Assembly (NCBI GenBank): GCA_016617855.1
Contig: JAECUM010001932.1
Coordinates: 1-64,000, forward strand
Source of the DNA: Megalonaias nervosa
Taxonomy: Eukaryota > Mollusca > Bivalvia > Unionida > Unionidae
Length of the DNA stretch: 64,000 nucleotides
Reading direction: 5' to 3'
In this document: piece by piece, positions 1 to 11,751 of the stretch
Layout: each line of letters starts with the position of its first letter
Position numbering within the stretch: position 1 is the first letter of the stretch
Made by a program: the position numbers and the translations under genes
Notes under the pieces: generated by a model
The model's input: the letters and a program-made list of their open reading frames with translations, nothing else
Databases searched by the model: none
Told to the model about the DNA's origin: nothing

Positions 1-34
<34 letters not shown>
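1..34. repeat. (TA)n microsatellite at window edge
   Basis: Perfect TA dinucleotide run at the left edge; it probably continues outside the window. Confidence 0.95.
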
Positions 35-37
<3 letters not shown>

Positions 38-1540
38 CATGTATTATAAAAGGTTTACTACAAAGTTTGGACAATTTTTAAAGAAATAAAACTAGTTTGT
101 TCCAAAAATCAGTTTATTCAATCTATAACCAATAATCACTACACAGCTATATTATGGTTGTATAATAGTTGTGTTTTGTATATTGGGTATGAATTAAATA
201 AATTGATTTTTGCTATGTTAAACGTTAATATTTGTTATTCTTCTTCTTGTATATTATGTGACCGATTTTCTTTTTAAAAAATTTGTAGTGAATATGGTTT
301 ACTGTCGCTTAGGTTATTTTGACAGTGACTGAACCATTCTGTTTTTATAATTAATATCAGAGCTTCAAGAACGTTTACATGATTAAAAATAATGTCCAGA
401 ACTGGTTCCGTTTCTACCATGCTATCACCCACCAGGAGTAATAATGGAATTACAGACTGGTCTTTTCCTAGTTTTGTACACCACAAAAAATAATTCCTTT
501 GATTTTTAAAACGTGGATCCGTCTCATGGTTACAAAACATTCTGTTCAAACTCATACTCAACCAACAAATCCAGTGTCAGTCTATATATTCTTAAAACCT
601 TTTTAAAGCAAGTAACTTCGACTCAAGTTCAAAAGCCAGAACTCGTATATGATGCTTGTACGTGTCATCGTAACGTTGAAATTGATCAGCTAGTAGAGTA
701 ACCAAACGTAAGAAACCTCTACGAGCTCCAATATTCTAACCTTTATTTTTAATGAAAGTGACAGAATCTTTTCAGTTTGGCGACTTTCACCTTGAGTTTG
801 AGTTTCCTGACCAAAAATTGTCGAGAATACGGGGTCTGTCTCCGGTTTGACTGAACATTTCAAAATGTATTTAATGATATATCTTTCCACTTGTTTGTTT
901 GGTGAGAATTACTTACAAAATATTCAGCGGGCATTAGAGATTAATATATTTATCAAAGTTATAAAGTCTTGCCATATTTCTAAGGTAACTTTGACAATTT
1001 CCTTACATTTAAAGAATCTCCCAACTCGTTTCTTTTCAAGAATAACAAGATTTCCATGCGTTATATTTTTGTACACCATTTTTTAAAGCCAAAAGCTGAT
1101 TTTGCGTGTTTCCGCTTTCTCTGACAAAGATATCAGTATTGTTTGAAGTATGATAAGCATGGAATGTGAAATCTGAATTTTTGGGGTAATTTGGAGAATT
1201 TGGTTGCAATATAGACCCGATAGTCTGATGTCCGAACACTGATCATCCCGATGTCAGAATTTTCAAGTGAGTTTTAGGATAACACCAGGCAGCGCGTGAT
1301 CGTTGCCGTATTTACTTATGTAAAATATTCATCCTCCAGCTATTAGCGTGGACTCATGACTACTGTCACTTAATGCAATGGCAAACCTGGGTCTACGTAA
1401 TTCGTTCTGACGGTGATTTTGAACGAAAAGCATATATATTCCTGTTGTGCTGTGTCATCGTGACAGCTGTGGGTTGACACTAGTTGCAAGTGTGAGAGCA
1501 TTAAATGGATACGTACGGTTTGGTTATACGCTGGAAATAC
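35..1540. other. AT-rich stretch, no gene recognised
   Basis: No recognisable gene. A 95-codon open frame on the minus strand (274-561) and shorter ones resemble no family I know and have no convincing splice context. If 1541-1796 is a real exon, further exons of the same minus-strand gene could lie here or past the left edge, but I could not find one. Confidence 0.5.
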
Positions 1541-1796
1541 CTGATAGATAGGCAGAGCATATTCTGCAGTCATCCTCTTGGTGTGCGACGTGTAACGGGA
1601 GTTGTGGACAATAGCATCAATCAGATCTTCGTCCATAGGACCGAACTTGGTTTGGAAGACACGCTTTGGTTTGGGCAACACTGGCTCTGTGTGTTTATGT
1701 TTCTTACTTCTGGCGCTTGTGGGGGCATTTATTATGCGGCTTGGATGCACTGAAAGCAGTGTTTTCTCGTTTGACTTGTGCTTTTCTTCGATATTG
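1541..1796 (-). CDS. candidate internal exon of an unidentified gene
   Basis: A 171-codon minus-strand open frame (1370-1885) contains a segment bounded by a good acceptor (TCTCTTTTATAG before 1796) and a good donor (CAG|GTATTT after 1541). The segment is 256 bp: one base completing a codon plus 85 codons, ending in phase 0. Its composition differs from the surroundings, with more G+C and varied residues (for example KPKRVFQTKFGPMDEDLIDA and VHNSRYTSHTKRMTAEYALP). I do not recognise the protein. It could be an exon of the gene downstream of VPS35 or a remnant of an unknown repeat. No function is proposed. Confidence 0.4.
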
Positions 1797-3235
<1,439 letters not shown>

Positions 3236-3425
3236 GAGTACAACTTGCGTCTCAGTGGTTAGCGTACCGGACTCGCGAAGAAAATGGTGCGGGTTTGAAT
3301 CCTACCATTGGATCAGCCTAAGACGGCTACTGTGGTGTACCCTAGGCAAAGGCATTTACTCAAGTTGCCTTGGCACTAATAACATTCTTGTGTTGCTGTA
3401 CTGTTAAACACCAAATAAGTTGTCA
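3236..3425 (+). mobile_element. tRNA-derived SINE, family C
   Basis: Starts with a tRNA-like promoter: box A resembling CTCAGTGGTTAGCGTACCGG and box B resembling GGGTTTGAATCC about 50 bp later. A non-tRNA body follows (CCTAGGCAAAGGCATTTACTC, then TTGCCTTGGC), ending near TGTACTGTTAAACACC. This layout is typical of tRNA-derived SINEs. It is not a functional tRNA, because the cloverleaf cannot be completed. Confidence 0.65.
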
Positions 3426-3836
3426 AAAAAATTAAATTTCAACTGAGTCAGAAGTTCAGATTTAAAGTCAGAGGATGAGTGATGACAATGCACAACTAAA
3501 TTAATCGCTATCAAGTAAGGGTATCACTTTTTTTGTTATTACTATTATATTTAAATGCCATAGAAAATACTTGGATTAAAAAAGTTGAATGAAAAACAGA
3601 TTTTAGGTGCTGAAAAGTGTAACTTAGACTGTGTCAGAACTGCTCTTTCATGAGAACTTTCAGTTTCAGAAGTTACTAAGCAACTATTTATACTTAAGCC
3701 ACATTAGATCCCATTTATATAAGACATCTCAAATGTTCTTTCTAAAATTAGGACTTAATGAATTTTCTTGTAACTGCATGGTTTATATTTGATTTGACGA
3801 TAAGTCCTGGAACGTCAAATACCTGTGAGAAATACA
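3426..3836. other. AT-rich non-coding stretch
   Basis: Nothing recognised between the SINE and the LINE tail. Confidence 0.4.
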
Positions 3837-3837
3837 C

Positions 3838-3876
<39 letters not shown>

Positions 3877-5491
3877 CGTTTATTTGCAATACAAGCCTGG
3901 CCCATGATCCATGCATCAAGCGGTACATAAGGATGTTATAGTGCGTAACAAAAGAACATCGTATCTATTGGAAGTGATTTACATGAAAGTGATCATTATT
4001 GCATTTTTCGAATTGGGTGAGATACAAATATATATGACACAGTAATCACACAGTCTAATTTAAAGAGAACCCTAAAACTGCATGGACAAATTTTGTTATA
4101 TTGATCTAGAGTCTTATGCAGCAGGAGTAGTTGATAAAACGGTTTCTTTAATCTTTAAGGTTTTTACAGTAAACATTACTAAATTAGTCATCAGAATTTT
4201 ACTAGTATTTTACTAGTATCATTTTGTATAAAAGACCTAAATTTGTCTAAAGTTGGATTTTTATATACAAAGGTGGGTAAATATTTTCTTCGTATTTCTC
4301 CTTATAGCGGATAAGCAGTAATAAAATGGAATTCATTTTCGATGTTAACGTTACAAATTTGACACAATCTTTCCTCATAGCAAAAACTTTCATATCTTCC
4401 CGTGTTACCTCTGATTGGCAAGTTCCCCAATCTTAGCATAGTGATTATATATATTTAACAAAAATCGCTATCTCCCAACAATTCTAGATATCACTGACAA
4501 GTGAATTCTACTCCCAATGACCTATACGAACGCAGTCTTTCCATCGACTTAATTTCATCCTGCAGCTTTTGCCTAAAAATATCTGCATATCTTTGGTTGA
4601 ACAATCTAAGAAATGTATTTTCATCATTTACGCGCTGAGTACACCAAACATTGCTAAATCCAAACGTAAATAGAAGATTTTAACATTGTTAGGTTTGCAA
4701 TCACAATTCCCCATCTAAACTATTAATTGTTGCATTGTTTAGGATATCTGTCTTCTGGCATTTTTATAATTCTAAGCCAATATTTCATAGTACGCTTATA
4801 TCTTATACACTGCATAATTTGTTATATACGAATGCACTTGGAGTAGACTTATACGTATCAAGAATATATTTACAAATGACAAATGAACTTTTTCAATATC
4901 ATTGGCATCGTAAAACCCCCAAATCTTAGCCCCATAGGTAATGATGGGAGCAATCTTCGTGTCAAACAGACGAAGCAATCCATTTACGGGTAATCTGCCA
5001 AATTTTCAAAGATTTTGCTTCATTATATGCATAGCCTTCAGCACCTGCAAGGACAGAGTTTTCTGGCACATATACCAAGAGTTTTTAAAGAAAATATGTA
5101 TCCTAAATACTTATATGATTCAATCTTTACCTCTTTATGGCCATAGTACCACTTTTCGTAATTTCTGAGATTGCCACCTCTGCGAAATACAACCACTCTT
5201 GTTTTTTCCATATTCACTTTTAATTTCCACTTTAGGTAATATGTATGCAGCCTATTGAGCATATTTTGCAACTGGTGAGCAGTGTCAGCAAAGACAATTA
5301 AATCGTCTGCATACGACAGTAAAAAAAAAAGGTTTCTACTAACACTCCGATGTTTCCTTCAGCTAAAAAGGGTTTGAAATCGTTCAACAACAAAAAAATA
5401 GGGAAAAAAAGAAAAGAGTAAAGGCGATAAAACACATCCTTGGCGTATGCCCAAACGGCAATTAAACACATCGGTAATAAGATTGTTGGAT

Positions 5492-5545
<54 letters not shown>

Positions 5546-5590
5546 TTTTCCACATAATAACTACTGTACCTGACTTTTATAAACTTTAAC
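3837..5590 (-). mobile_element. 5'-truncated, degraded LINE (non-LTR retrotransposon), RT and C-terminal part
   Basis: On the minus strand, in several frames broken by indels, reverse transcriptase motifs appear in order: GIRQGCVLSPLLF (5470-5420), LSYADDLIVFADTAHQLQNM around 5320-5270 with the catalytic YADD, VNMEKTRVVVFRRGGNLRNY (about 5215-5160), YKYLGYIF, and LFDTKIAPIITYGAKIWGF (about 4975-4910). Lower down, RLGNLPIRGNTGRYESFCYE and ERLCQICN with a following His resemble the Cys/His C-terminal domain of such elements. The 3' end reads TTGTATTGCAAATAAACGC and then (ATT)n (plus-strand AAT run, 3840-3875), as expected of a LINE with a microsatellite tail. It is dead: stops and frameshifts are frequent and the 5' half is missing. 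A second (AAT)n run at 5494-5543 interrupts the RT upstream of the GIRQGC motif. Confidence 0.85.
5494..5543. repeat. (AAT)n microsatellite inside LINE reverse transcriptase
   Basis: About 16 AAT units that read as an Ile run on the minus strand between two pieces of recognisable RT sequence. Either a repeat expansion or the tail of another insertion. Confidence 0.9.
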
Positions 5591-6371
5591 ATTGTTGATT
5601 ATAATACTAAATAAGCAAGATAGGGATGCTCCTGTCAGAGCTGATCAAATTCTGTTAAGTGGGTCTTTTGAGAAAACGTTATGTAATCAAGTTGTTTGAA
5701 TGGTCAGCATATTTAAGTAAACGTCGAACTTGGTTAAATTCTCTTTAGCGGCTTTTTAGAAAAATTTATTAAAGGCTTTAATATTACAAGCCCTGTACGG
5801 TATTAAGAGTGAAGTTTCCCATGAACGGTCTTCTGTCCATTCAGCGTGTCAGGATTATTTCATATTAAATGATAGGTTGTGAAATAATGCCTTATATATG
5901 ATCCTGTAGCAGCGATTACCTCTTCTGTATTCATCACTAATAATAACTACCATGCGCAAATTGCTTTTGTCATTCCTCCTAAACATATCCCCCACCTCAC
6001 ACCAGCCACTGCCAAGATCGCCATTTATATTTTCTGTGAATTTGTATTCTGTGCCTATACCAAGCACGAGTATTAAAACTTGGTCTGGTCATTGTGTATT
6101 ACAAAAATGTTTTGATAAATATCTATGAATTCATTCGATGGCATCAATTCTACCAGTTCCGGCAGGTCAACAACGAGAGGGAAGAAAACATAATGCCTGG
6201 ACTCGCATTTAAACAGAGATGCTGATCCCTAACAGATGTAGAGTATGTAATTGGTGTATCCAATAAAGTTCTCTTTTAGCTGAAAGTCACTTCTACAGAG
6301 CTCTGGATCAGATAGGATTGTTTCTATTATCTGATACTAAACACATTTCATGTTGTGGGCATGTGGTTTGT
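5591..6371. other. non-coding stretch, nothing recognised
   Basis: No gene. May include further decayed LINE sequence, but no motif could be read. Confidence 0.4.
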
Positions 6372-6430
6372 AGTTTTAACGCCATTTTTCAGATATAATA
6401 GGCTATACATGGTAGCCAGTACTGGGCGTG
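6372..6430 (-). mobile_element. fragment of SINE family A
   Basis: About 55 bp match the tail end of the family A SINE (TTTTAACGCCATTTTTCAG, AGGCTATACATGG, AGCCAGTA). Only the 3' part, on the minus strand, remains. Confidence 0.7.
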
Positions 6431-6659
6431 GTCCTAACTCAGTTATCGAAATCTAAACTGCTCATTGTGGTACTACATTGTGGATTAATTTGTAAACAAT
6501 GTTTTTTTTTTTTTTTATTTAAAAAAAAGTTCATTTATATACGGAATCATCATTATATTTGAACTGAAAGTCAAAACTTCAGACCATTTATGGCCATATA
6601 AAATTATTCCGTGACAGTTTATTTACGACTATTACTTTTCGCGTACGTTGTTTACAACA

Positions 6660-7960
6660 TTATCTGCCATGGAGCTCACATTGCCTGACTTTTTGGACCC
6701 TGGGATAGTAAAGATTCGACAAGGTTTTTGCGTGTTTCGTTTTCCCCATTATAATTTAGTTCTATTCAAAACTGCACAATATAATGTTGACTTTTAGATA
6801 AACAATTGGGAGTTATTTTACTTTCAAAAGTTGATAGTATCGCGACAACTACTGTCTCCAAATCAAATGATCGAAATAAAACATCAAATACTTTTTTAAA
6901 ATTCCTATTTTCTTAGAAACTTTCATAAAGAGTGTTTCAAAGTTGTTGGACCAGGATAAAGTGTTTTCTATGCAGATACCTACAATTTAGCATATTTAAC
7001 CGTTTCAATTTTTGTATCATTTACTTCTTGTACAATTCTCTACATTTGGCTGGTCATTGTGCTGAGCAGATAGGGATTAAATGTTTTTTTTTGTAAATTT
7101 AAGTTTGTTGTTATCATCCATTTCATAGCACATTGTAAACCTTCAAATAGTTTGCTCTCAACAATGCTATCATCTTTATCAAACAGCTTTAATAATCATT
7201 TACATATTATACGAAAAGAGAGGACCTAGAATTGATCTCTGTGGTACTCCAAAGTAAATTTCCATAAAATTGGAGACAGGACCTCTCCAACTCAAAGCTT
7301 GTAATCTGTTATTGAGATAGGATGAAAACCAAAACAACGGTTTTTTACATTGTATCCTGATGATTTACGTTGCAAAACGTTAGGATTAATAGTATCAAAA
7401 GCTGTATGTAGGTCTAAAAATAAAACTCCAGCTAATATGTCATCAATATTCTTTAAGCAGTGATCAATTAAACCACCATGTACTGTATAATATGAGTGAC
7501 TTGGACAGACACCTGATAGACAAGAGGTAATGAGTTTAGTTTCTGATAAAAAGTCATAAAATGAATTGAAGACAAGAAGTCATAAAATGTAGACAAGTCT
7601 TTCTATAATTCCACTAACAATAGGTAGATACGGGTCTGTAATTAACGACACTAGATTCGTCTCCCGACTTAAGAAGGCGACTAATTCTCGTTTTTTTCTA
7701 ATCATCTACAAAAGCATTTGTGCATATGGACAAATTAAATATGTCAAGACAGTGGTTCAACAATAGTCTTTTGACAGTTTTAAGAGCTTTACTGACAAGG
7801 CATAGAAGCTGCTAGCTTTTGAATTAGACATATTTATAATTTCCTTTCTCATAAAATCCTCAGCAATATCTGGTATCTAACAGAAAGTTTCCTTTGACGT
7901 GTTCAGTATCCAGTACGGATGAATTCTAGTCCTTACCTGATACTACTGACAAAATAGTTG
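6660..7960 (-). mobile_element. second degraded LINE reverse transcriptase remnant
   Basis: The minus strand reads GVLFLDLHTAFDTINPNVL (about 7430-7380), then SYLNNRLQALSWRGPVSNF and GVPQRSILGPLLF (about 7320-7215). These match the FLDLxKAFDTI and GVPQGSxLGPLLF motifs of Jockey/CR1-type reverse transcriptases. The order and spacing are right, but stops and frameshifts interrupt the rest. The outer limits are estimates. It differs from the LINE at 3837-5590, so two LINE families are present. Confidence 0.75.
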
Positions 7961-8313
7961 AAACTATTTGCAATTTTAGTAAAGTCACTAATGACTTTAA
8001 TATCAATAATATGAAAGTAAAAACTTCAATCTTGAGTTATAGATCAAGATTTTCTGTCAACCAATCACTAAGGAAAATATTGTTGAAAAATCAGTTGTGA
8101 TTGGAGGTGAGTGGAAATGTAAACTCAAAGCTTTATGAACCCCAAACCTGAAGAAATGGACTGAAGCATTTGCATCTCAAATAGTTACAATTCCTACATC
8201 ATTATCATCATTACAACAGGGGAATGAGTCTCTGATACAAGTAGACTTTTTATCAGTCAGCTTATCTTGTGTGACAGTGGTGTAAAGCCCATCGATTATA
8301 CAATTTGAACTTC
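7961..8313. other. non-coding stretch
   Basis: Nothing recognised. Confidence 0.4.
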
Positions 8314-8635
8314 AATGTGTGTGTGTGTGTGTGTGTGTGATTTAGATTTTTAATGTAGCTTAAACAATTTTTCAGTTATATCATTATGATGCCTGCAGTG
8401 TGGCAATTTATAGTGATGTCTAGCACTGGGGCATCATGCTGCAGACATGTGGCATCATGTCCCACCCAGTCACATTATACTGACACCAGGCTGACACTAA
8501 CATCTTAATGCTGGGCACCAAGTGAGGCAACTGCTAATACCATTTTTATAAGTCTTTGGTATGACTTGGCTGGGGTTCAAACCCACAACCTCCCACAACC
8601 AAAGCAGATGCTCTAACCACTAGGCCACCATATAA
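8314..8635 (-). mobile_element. tRNA-derived SINE, family B, full-length copy
   Basis: Minus strand: the tRNA-like head at 8633-8575 has box A (GTGGCCTAGTGGTTAGAGCA) and box B (GGGTTTGAACCCC). The body contains ACATGATGCCACATGTCTGC and AGTGCTAGACATCACTATAA. The tail is an (AC)n run, seen as plus-strand (GT)n at 8315-8338. A second copy lies at 38722-39036 with the same parts in the same order, which establishes the family. Confidence 0.8.
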
Positions 8636-8639
8636 ACTT

Positions 8640-9160
8640 TAATGTTACACATATATGGCCATACAATTCACTTTATTGTTACATATGTGGCCATCCAATT
8701 AACTCACCTTAATCTTGCACATTATGTGGCCATCCAATTAATCCACAATAATCTTATACATATATGGTCACTGAATTAGCTTACTTTAATTTTAATCATA
8801 CATGGCTATCCAATTAGCTCACCTTAAGCTTACACACATATGGCTATCCAATTAGCTCATGTCAATCTTACACATATATGGCCATCCAATTAATCCACTA
8901 TAATCTTACATATATAAAGTCCTTAAATTAGCTCACCTTAATCTTACACATCTATGGCCATCCAATTATATCACCGTAATCTTACACACATATGGCTATC
9001 CAACTAGCTTACTTTAATCTTACACATATATGGCCATCCAATTAGCTCACCTTAATTTTACATATATGGCCATCCAATTATCTCACCTTAATCTTACACA
9101 CATATGGCCATCCAATTAGCTCACTTTAATCTTACACATATATAGCCACTGAACTAATTC
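8640..9160. repeat. minisatellite, about 40-bp unit
   Basis: About a dozen imperfect units built on ATATGGCCATCCAATTAGCT followed by CACCTTAATCTTACACA. Unit length varies between about 32 and 42 bp. Non-coding. Confidence 0.85.
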
Positions 9161-10892
9161 ACTTCAACATCTACCAGTGGAAAATAATGACAAAAAAGCC
9201 ATAGTTATGCCTTGTACTTTAATTCAACCAAACAGACAGATGTGTGTGTACAATAAACAGACAGACGCGTGTGTACTAAAAACAGAACTGTAAAAAAACT
9301 GTATATACTCTAGACATAATTTGCTTCTCTGAGAGTTAAAATGAACATGTGAGAAGACCTATGAAATACAGATTTATATATACAAACAGAATATGAAGAT
9401 AACATTAGTTCAGCAAGCAATTATGTTTGCTACTAATTTCTAGGAGAAGATAATGATATTTCTCAAGTAACAGACTATTCTTGCAGTTCTTATGTTTTGC
9501 ATAAATGAAATATGCTCATTTTAATGAAATGAAATCAAATGTTTGTCATTTATGGAAAGGTAAATCTTATACCTGATAGGTAAAAAATTTTTGTGCTATT
9601 TTTATTTTACAACATGAGCATTAAATTCTATTATATAAATTGGCACCATTTTCATTTAGGACCAAGTAGACATCATAATTAGTCTTTGCAACTGGACACC
9701 AAGAAGTCTTTTAGTATTAATATGACCATACATTCAGAAGGAATAGCAACTACAAGATTTTATAACAGCACCATTTTCATTTAGGAACAACAACTTTGAC
9801 CTTGGGATGGATGTGTGTAAAGTTAATCTCCTTGGGATGAGAGCATGTGTAGAGTTTCATAGCAATTTTCAAAGAAGTCTAAGAAGAGTAGTGATAACAA
9901 ACTTGTGCAAACAGTAGGATGATGGATGCGAGACATCAGACAACAGGCCATTCCATGAACTCTTCTGATATGTGACTGGTAGAGCTAACAAAATAAAGTC
10001 CACAGAGAAACAGACAAACAAAATACAAAACACAAGTCAAGCCATTAACAGTGGACAAGGACAAATTAGTACAAGATCAAATTTATAAATAAAATTGGAA
10101 GATATATTCACTGAAGTTGACAAAGTTAGTAAACAGAATAAATAAAAATGAATATTATTCGACAAAGTGCAATAATTATTAAAACAACTTCACACCTTTT
10201 TAAATTAGTACTTGCAATGCTATATTTATTAATAAATCAAAAACAACATAGTATCTTTAAGCTATATCATAAGTCTGAAATTAATGAGGTAACAGTCCTC
10301 AGGTATTTTTAATTTTAGCCTGCCTTAAAATATTGTACATGTGTAAATACAACATATATTCTTGCCAAGTATTATGAATTTCATTGTCTTGACAAGGAAA
10401 CAAAATGATGTAGCTGCTTTTGATGAAAAGGCAATTGTCAGATGCTCCAACTCTTCTTTCACTGCAGGGTATCACAATAGTAATAGACATCTGACACCCA
10501 CATTTTATTTTGCAAACAGAATAAATTATGTTTTAAAAAAACCCTCTAATTTATCTTTTAAAATGTTCTTGGGATTTTAGCATATGGTAATATGTCCCTG
10601 AAAATGTTATAAAGATCTCACATTAGAACATTTCGTATTGATATACGCTGTAATAAAAACTCAAAGCATCTCACTTGCTCTTATCAGAACTTGGAAAAAC
10701 TTCATCAAGAAACAACTACATGATGATTCATAAATTTCTGCTGATATGCATACATAACTGTCAAAGAGAATTCCACACATACAATTACTGACTGAACCTA
10801 TGGACAGATATTAATCCTGGAAATGTTAAAATTATATCTGATGGTCTTTTTCTTCAACATTAATGACTCAAAAAAATGCCTGGTTAAGTGGC
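9161..10892. other. AT-rich region downstream of VPS35, no gene recognised
   Basis: No recognisable gene on either strand. The open frames at 10299-10490 and 10362-10580 are short, overlapping and featureless. Confidence 0.5.
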
Positions 10893-11050
10893 TGATGGGT
10901 GGACCCTGATAATTAGAGGCTGATGGTAGATCCTGATAGCCAGAGGTTGATGGGTGGACCCTGACAACCAGAGGCTGATGGGTGGACCCTGAGAACCAGA
11001 GGCAGATGAATGGACCATGACAACAAGAGGCTGATGAGTGGACCCAGACA
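10893..11050. repeat. minisatellite, about 28-bp unit
   Basis: Five to six imperfect copies of AGGCTGATGGGTGGACCCTG followed by ACAACCAG, just beyond the candidate poly(A) site of VPS35. Confidence 0.85.
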
Positions 11051-11132
11051 ATGTACCAATGTACAAAAAGTACTGGGAATTAATGTCAGTTGCACAGGCA
11101 GTTTTGTTTTGCTTTTTGCCAAAAAATTAAGT

Positions 11133-11138
11133 TTTATT
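11133..11138 (-). promoter_or_regulatory. candidate poly(A) signal of VPS35
   Basis: The first AATAAA on the minus strand after the VPS35 stop lies about 430 bp downstream. It would give a 3' UTR of ordinary length that includes a fragment of the foldback element at 11345-11445. Only the hexamer supports it. Confidence 0.3.
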
Positions 11139-11344
11139 GCTTTGTTTGTGGATATATCTATGATAAATGAAATGTAAGGCTGCAGAGATATATTACATTG
11201 GATATTAAAACTTACGGCTCGTAATGAAAATGAAATCTGCCAAAATTGATAATTAAAAGTATTTTCACAGCCTCTGAAAGATTTTTCTTCCACTTTTTTT
11301 GGTTTACATGACAGACCCCTAATACTGCTTGCTAGTCAGTTATC

Positions 11345-11445
11345 TGTAGTGTGGTACTGTATATACCTGCATATAAGTTGAGTCCAAAAGCAAACAACAT
11401 AGATCCAGATCTATCATTACATAATATGTGGCAGATTAGCATCAA
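11345..11445. repeat. foldback element fragment
   Basis: Left part of the recurrent foldback element: CATATAAGTTGAGTCC, then AGATCCAGATCTATCATTAC and an ATAATATGTGGCAGAT half. It lies in the expected 3' UTR of VPS35. Confidence 0.65.
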
Positions 11446-11571
11446 TTTTGTTTGTTCTATTGAATAATCATAATAAACTGCATGGGCTCAGTTTAGTGAG
11501 CATATACATTACATAAAAAATATACCATCATTCCCACATAAGCTTGTAAAATGAAGTCTGTTAGATACACA

Positions 11572-11751
11572 TTAAAGAACTAATTCTGCATATAATGGGC
11601 CCACATTATCGGGACTATTTTTTCTCAGCTGCAGATGCTCCAAGGTATTCTGGAAATGTTTGTTTATCTGTTCTGTCTCCTCGTTAGCTTCTAGTGTGGG
11701 GATGGTTTCTTTAATTTTAGATATCAGCTGGTTTAGCACTTGCACTGTTGT
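11572..11751 (-). CDS. VPS35: VPS35 last coding exon with stop codon
   Basis: 180 bp of coding sequence, 59 codons plus TAA at 11574-11572. It reads [20 protein letters not shown], then [20 protein letters not shown] and ends GPLYAELVL, matching the human C-terminus (GPIYEGLIL). Acceptor ATTGCAG. The conserved [20 protein letters not shown] stretch confirms the true C-terminus. Confidence 0.97.
   Translation of the reverse strand, partial: TTVQVLNQLISKIKETIPTLEANEETEQINKHFQNTLEHLQLRKNSPDNVGPLYAELVL

Noticed and set aside
8575..8633. Possible tRNA gene
   Set aside because: Boxes A and B are present, but the stems do not complete a cloverleaf and the sequence continues into a SINE body found in a second copy at 38722-39036.
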